From Leptospira borgpetersenii serovar Javanica (GTDB lineage: Bacteria > Spirochaetota > Leptospiria > Leptospirales > Leptospiraceae): DNA of 9,036 nt. Both the position numbers and the translations under genes were made by a program. Where the stretch lies: the NCBI RefSeq assembly GCF_003046425.1, contig NZ_QAJG01000006.1, forward strand, positions 190,001 to 199,036. Reading direction: 5' to 3'. The notes beneath the pieces are model-generated. The model did no database searches and had not been told where the DNA came from. It worked only from the letters and a program-made list of their open reading frames with translations. This document shows, piece after piece, positions 1 through 9,036 of the stretch; within the stretch, counting starts at the first letter, position 1, and each line of letters starts with the position of its first letter.

Positions 1-2
1 TG

Positions 3-539
3 GAACATTGCGACGCATTAATCCAAGCAGTCTTAGACGGAGAATTATGGAAACTCTGGTTTACTCTGGTTCCGTCTCCCGATCAAATGAAATCCTGGAT
101 CGAAACCGCATTGCGAGAGCAAGAGCAAAAACAAAGTCTCCCCTTCGTCGTACAACTTAAAGTCGATCGGAAAATCATTGGAAGTACCCGTTATATGAAT
201 ATCGAAAAAACCGATAGACGCCTCGAAATCGGTTCAACTTGGTATTCCAAGGAATTTCAAAAAACGTTCGTGAACACGGAATGTAAACTTCTTCTTTTGG
301 AGCACGCATTCGAGAATTTGAATTGTATCGCCGTAGAATTCAGAACCCACAGACTCAATCAAAATTCAAGAAGAGCCATAGAAAGGTTAGGCGCTGTTCT
401 GGACGGAATTCTACGCAATCATAGAACAATGCCTAACGGAACACTCAGAGACACCGCGGTTTACAGCATCATTTCGAACGAATGGCCCGCAATCAAATCG
501 CATCTTCTATTCAAACTTGTTTCGTCTTTCCAAGCCTAA
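3..539 (+). CDS. GNAT-family N-acetyltransferase, RimJ/RimL type (5' end outside window)
   Basis: This is the C-terminal 178 codons of an acetyltransferase. The frame is open from base 3, so the gene starts before the window; the ATG at 87 is internal, because the residues before it (EHCDALIQAVLDGELW) already fit the family. Conserved stretches are the EIGSTWYSKEFQKT segment (usually IGWTW), the NTECKLLLLEHAFE helix that packs on acetyl-CoA, the RTHRLNQNSRRAIERLGA segment with the late acetyl-CoA contact, and the closing RDTAVYSIISNEWPAIKSHL. That ending is typical of RimJ/RimL-like proteins of about 190-200 residues, so only the first 10-20 residues appear to be missing. Members acetylate protein N-termini or small molecules in the cytoplasm; the substrate here cannot be read from sequence. 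It converges with glyA across a 303-bp gap. Confidence 0.88.
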   Translation, partial: EHCDALIQAVLDGELWKLWFTLVPSPDQMKSWIETALREQEQKQSLPFVVQLKVDRKIIGSTRYMNIEKTDRRLEIGSTWYSKEFQKTFVNTECKLLLLEHAFENLNCIAVEFRTHRLNQNSRRAIERLGAVLDGILRNHRTMPNGTLRDTAVYSIISNEWPAIKSHLLFKLVSSFQA

Positions 540-842
540 AATAAACGCAGAAAAAAACTCCAGTAAAAAACTTGATCGAATTTGAATATTCGGCGCGAGT
601 AGACGCATCACCGATCTTGATCAAATCGAGTGCCGTAAATTGTTATTGCAAAACCCTGTTTCAGCGCTTCAGCGCAAAATATCGGGAACTTTATTAGAGT
701 TGTTGAAAATTAATTCTCCATCTGTTTCTATTTCATGAAAGCGATCGATTGAAGCAGTTTTGTTAAACCGAATCATGGAACTTTTCAACAACTCTATTTT
801 ATAGTTCCGGATGGAATATCTTCAATGTCGATTTAAAAATTT
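540..842. other. Convergent intergenic region, GNAT gene to glyA
   Basis: These 303 bases separate the ends of two convergent genes. No convincing reading frame is present on either strand. The stretch holds imperfect copies of CTTGATCGAATTTGA and CTTGATCAAATCGAG around 570-637, a short tandem TCAGCGCT/TCAGCGCA near 661-676, and the inverted repeat listed separately at 695-796. I see no clear GC-rich hairpin followed by a T-run for either neighbouring gene. Confidence 0.6.
695..796. repeat. 15-bp perfect inverted repeat with 72-nt spacer
   Basis: TAGAGTTGTTGAAAA at 695-709 is the exact reverse complement of TTTTCAACAACTCTA at 782-796. The two arms bound a 102-bp unit downstream of glyA. The spacer has no coding potential. 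The arrangement suits a small non-autonomous mobile element (MITE-like) or a paired structure in the glyA 3' untranslated region. It is not a classic terminator, because the loop is long and no T-run follows. I see no convincing target-site duplication. The repeat is directly visible; its function is inferred. Confidence 0.55.
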
Positions 843-2090
<1,248 letters not shown>

Positions 2091-2120
2091 CTGGCCCTTC
2101 TTTTTTGATAATTCCGAGTA

Positions 2121-2278
2121 AGAACCCGTCTCAAAACCTAAAGAAAAATATCTTTAAACGATCCGGCAAGTTTTTAAAAAACGTGGGAGTTCCCACAGAA
2201 ACCGTCGCATTGGCGGTTTTCTCCTGTCGCTTAAAATTGTAATAGTTCTTACATTCCTAAGGTTTTGAGACGGGTTCT
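2121..2278. repeat. 158-bp element bounded by 19-bp perfect inverted repeats
   Basis: AGAACCCGTCTCAAAACCT at 2121-2139 is the exact reverse complement of the sequence at 2260-2278. The 120-nt interior carries GTGGGA-GT-TCCCAC (2183-2196) and an AAACCG...CGGTTT stem (2200-2219). The element fills nearly all of the gap between the lipoate-ligase-like gene and glyA: one arm lies nine bases after the ligase stop codon and the other 30 bases before the glyA start. A MITE-like insertion or a structured leader/terminator are both possible. The repeat is exact; I see no target-site duplication. Confidence 0.65.
2176..2197 (-). terminator. Intrinsic-terminator-like hairpin between ligase gene and glyA
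   Basis: Read on the minus strand, the sequence is TGTGGGAACTCCCACG followed directly by six Ts. The stem is 5-6 bp (GTGGG/CCCAC core) with a 2-4 nt turn, and an upstream AAACCG/CGGTTT stem could stack on it. It lies about 90 bases after the ligase stop codon and would end the efflux/ligase transcript before glyA. The stem is short, so strength is uncertain. Confidence 0.5.
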
Positions 2279-2287
2279 AAATCCGAT

Positions 2288-3265
<978 letters not shown>

Positions 3266-3313
3266 AAGATATGAGGACAAAAGTCCGGATTTTATTTCAA
3301 ATTTTTTGAATAC

Positions 3314-4492
<1,179 letters not shown>

Positions 4493-4512
4493 ACGAATCT
4501 CCGAGATAGGAT

Positions 4513-6686
<2,174 letters not shown>

Positions 6687-6702
6687 TGCGGTTTCCACGT
6701 TC

Positions 6703-6895
6703 TCAAACAGCAAACGTGCCTAGTCTCTGAAAATCAATCCGAAAGTAGAAATATAGCGGCGAAATATATTTGTGTTCGTCTCCAGAACCACCCGCGTTTT
6801 CTTTCGGATAGAACACATTTTCGAAGTTTAGAGTCCGCTCCAAAACAAAAATCGGTTTTACGATAAACTTATATACGACGACATTCCACGGAATT

Positions 6896-6924
<29 letters not shown>
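6703..6924 (-). pseudogene. Open frame without good start; possible tail of a lost gene
   Basis: A 73-codon frame runs from just after an in-frame TAG (6925-6927) to a TGA at 6703-6705. It overlaps the 3' end of the reductase gene out of frame and ends 16 bases before the ATG of the secreted protein. No ATG is in frame; the best start is a TTG at 6843 (46 residues). The translation ends ENVFYPKENAGGSGDEHK then YISPLYFYFRIDFQRLGTF, alternating aromatic/polar residues like the terminal strands of an outer-membrane beta-barrel. It could be a decayed C-terminus, a small leader peptide or chance. It occupies the otherwise empty 6714-6895 gap. Confidence 0.3.
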
Positions 6925-8395
<1,471 letters not shown>

Positions 8396-8543
8396 TTTAA
8401 AAACCTTATCTGTATTTACGCGCAATGGGAGTATTTGTAATTTTAAGAATATTTTTAAAATATAATTTAATAATATTTTATGTTTTCGGAGACGATTCCT
8501 TCGATAAAAAAGTTTTTCGCCGCTTCCCTTGTGAGAAAATGCG
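8396..8543. other. AT-rich spacer between transposase remnant and terminator
   Basis: The stretch contains a marked AT-rich block at about 8437-8482, almost without G or C (runs such as ATATTTTTAAAATATAATTT). I see no supported gene. Weakly open frames on both strands cross it but have no recognisable product. Confidence 0.45.
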
Positions 8544-8579
8544 TACATAAAAAGGAGCCGACAAGCTCCTTTTTATGTA
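8544..8579. terminator. Strong bidirectional intrinsic terminator hairpin
   Basis: TACATAAAAAGGAGC (8544-8558) and GCTCCTTTTTATGTA (8565-8579) form a perfect 15-bp stem with the 6-nt loop CGACAA. The GC-rich top GGAGC/GCTCC is followed by five Ts and then A/T-rich sequence, and the reverse strand shows the same pattern, so it can stop transcripts from either side. No intact gene ends next to it on either strand, which suggests the gene it served has decayed or been replaced. Confidence 0.8.
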
Positions 8580-8693
8580 TTCTGCTCGAATCGAACGGAA
8601 AAGAGTTGGTTTCCTTCGAATTTTATGGAGTCGCATCGTTTTCATCGGAATCGACAAAGACCTTTCATTTCATCTCGCAAGGATCGTAGGTAA

Positions 8694-8889
8694 ATGAAAG
8701 ATCAAATTTTTTCGGGCGCTTGTGACCAGATTGTCTTCTCCACTCGTAGCGTTCGGTCTGTCGGCAGCGTTGAGTTGGGGAGAAAATTTGTTATCTGCCG
8801 CATTCGAATCCCAAAAAAGAGTGTTATCTATCGAAACGTTAAATACAAAATCCTTCCTTACTGATCCCTATAAAAATGAGTACCCGTAA
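8694..8889 (+). other. Two overlapping short open frames of uncertain status
   Basis: An ATG at 8694 opens a 56-residue frame to a TGA at 8862-8864 ([16 protein letters not shown]...). A GTAGG lies a few bases upstream. In another frame, 63 codons are open from 8698 to a TAA at 8887-8889 ([20 protein letters not shown]...TDPYKNEYP) without an ATG. Only one of the two can be the ancestral coding frame, and neither resembles a family I know. The region lies between a terminator and a transposase gene, so it may be a decayed gene end or part of a repeated element. Confidence 0.3.
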
Positions 8890-8914
8890 ATAAGAAATAA
8901 AAAGAGATGGTAAT

Positions 8915-9036
8915 GTGAGAAATGACAAAAACCAAAAGAGACTCAAGGATTTAGAGAAAAGAAGACAGAATGGAATTCGTTTACTTGAGAAGGGTTATAC
9001 ATGTTATGGAGTAGCCAAAGAACTTGGGGTCAGTAA
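8915..9036 (+). CDS. IS630-like transposase, N-terminal part (runs off window)
   Basis: A GTG at 8915 starts a frame that stays open to the window end (40 codons plus two bases). The translation begins [20 protein letters not shown], then [37 protein letters not shown] is a helix-turn-helix of the type found at the N-terminus of IS630-family transposases and related winged-helix proteins (commonly LxxGYSxAEVARELGVS). An in-frame TAA at 8891-8893 limits the start to this GTG, which follows AAGAGATGG. The rest of the gene, including any DDE catalytic triad and the right end, is outside the window, and I could not define the left terminal repeat. A stand-alone HTH protein is the alternative. Confidence 0.65.
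   Translation, partial: MRNDKNQKRLKDLEKRRQNGIRLLEKGYTCYGVAKELGVS

Noticed and set aside
3266..3280. TTG start for the lipoate ligase-like protein
   Set aside because: It adds only MSSYL before the family-typical N-terminus and has no better ribosome-binding site than the ATG at 3265; kept as an alternative.
8396..8548. N-terminal half of the 101-residue minus-strand frame
   Set aside because: It is AT-rich with no family resemblance, and its ATG lies inside the terminator stem; only the C-terminal 50 codons look like a transposase tail.
8480..8689. 69-residue plus-strand frame
   Set aside because: It reads straight through the perfect terminator hairpin at 8544-8579, which is incompatible with a normal gene.

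Overview
The window looks like a chromosomal segment from a Leptospira species (pathogenic-clade type). The basis is family resemblance of the proteins (GNAT, SHMT, lipoate ligase, Czc-type adaptor and outer-membrane channel, saccharopine-dehydrogenase-like reductase), the moderately AT-rich composition, and the intergenic style of TTTTCAACAACT-like and GTGGGA/TCCCAC-like repeats. This is an inference; no rRNA or other phylogenetic marker is present.

Layout. (1) 3-539, plus strand: C-terminal part of a RimJ/RimL-type GNAT acetyltransferase that begins before the window. (2) 540-842: convergent intergenic gap holding a 15-bp inverted repeat. (3) 843-2090, minus strand: glyA, serine hydroxymethyltransferase. 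(4) 2091-2287: a 158-bp stretch bounded by 19-bp perfect inverted repeats, with an intrinsic-terminator-like hairpin nested inside. (5) 2288-6686, minus strand: a compact four-gene cluster, transcribed in the order secreted unknown protein, TolC-type outer-membrane channel, RND/HlyD-type periplasmic adaptor, lipoate-protein-ligase-like protein. No inner-membrane pump gene is present. (6) 6703-6924: an open frame without a good start that looks like the tail of a lost gene. (7) 6896-7957, minus strand: NAD(P)-dependent reductase of the saccharopine dehydrogenase/trans-acting enoyl reductase type. (8) 7958-9036: gene-poor, decayed, mobile-element-associated DNA. It holds an IS110-like transposase tail, a very strong terminator hairpin, overlapping short frames of unknown status, and the first 40 codons of an IS630-like transposase cut by the window edge.

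How the parts fit. The adaptor and channel would make the periplasmic and outer-membrane parts of a tripartite exporter, whose inner-membrane pump must be encoded elsewhere if the system works. The lipoate ligase and SHMT are neighbours on the same strand and both bear on glycine/one-carbon metabolism: lipoyl-GcvH of the glycine cleavage system makes the 5,10-methylene-THF that SHMT also uses. The hairpin between them suggests they are separate transcripts. I found no CRISPR array, tRNA, rRNA or recognisable defence system. The less explained material is the pump-less efflux cluster with its secreted first gene, the insertion in the lipoate ligase, and the two inverted-repeat elements flanking glyA.
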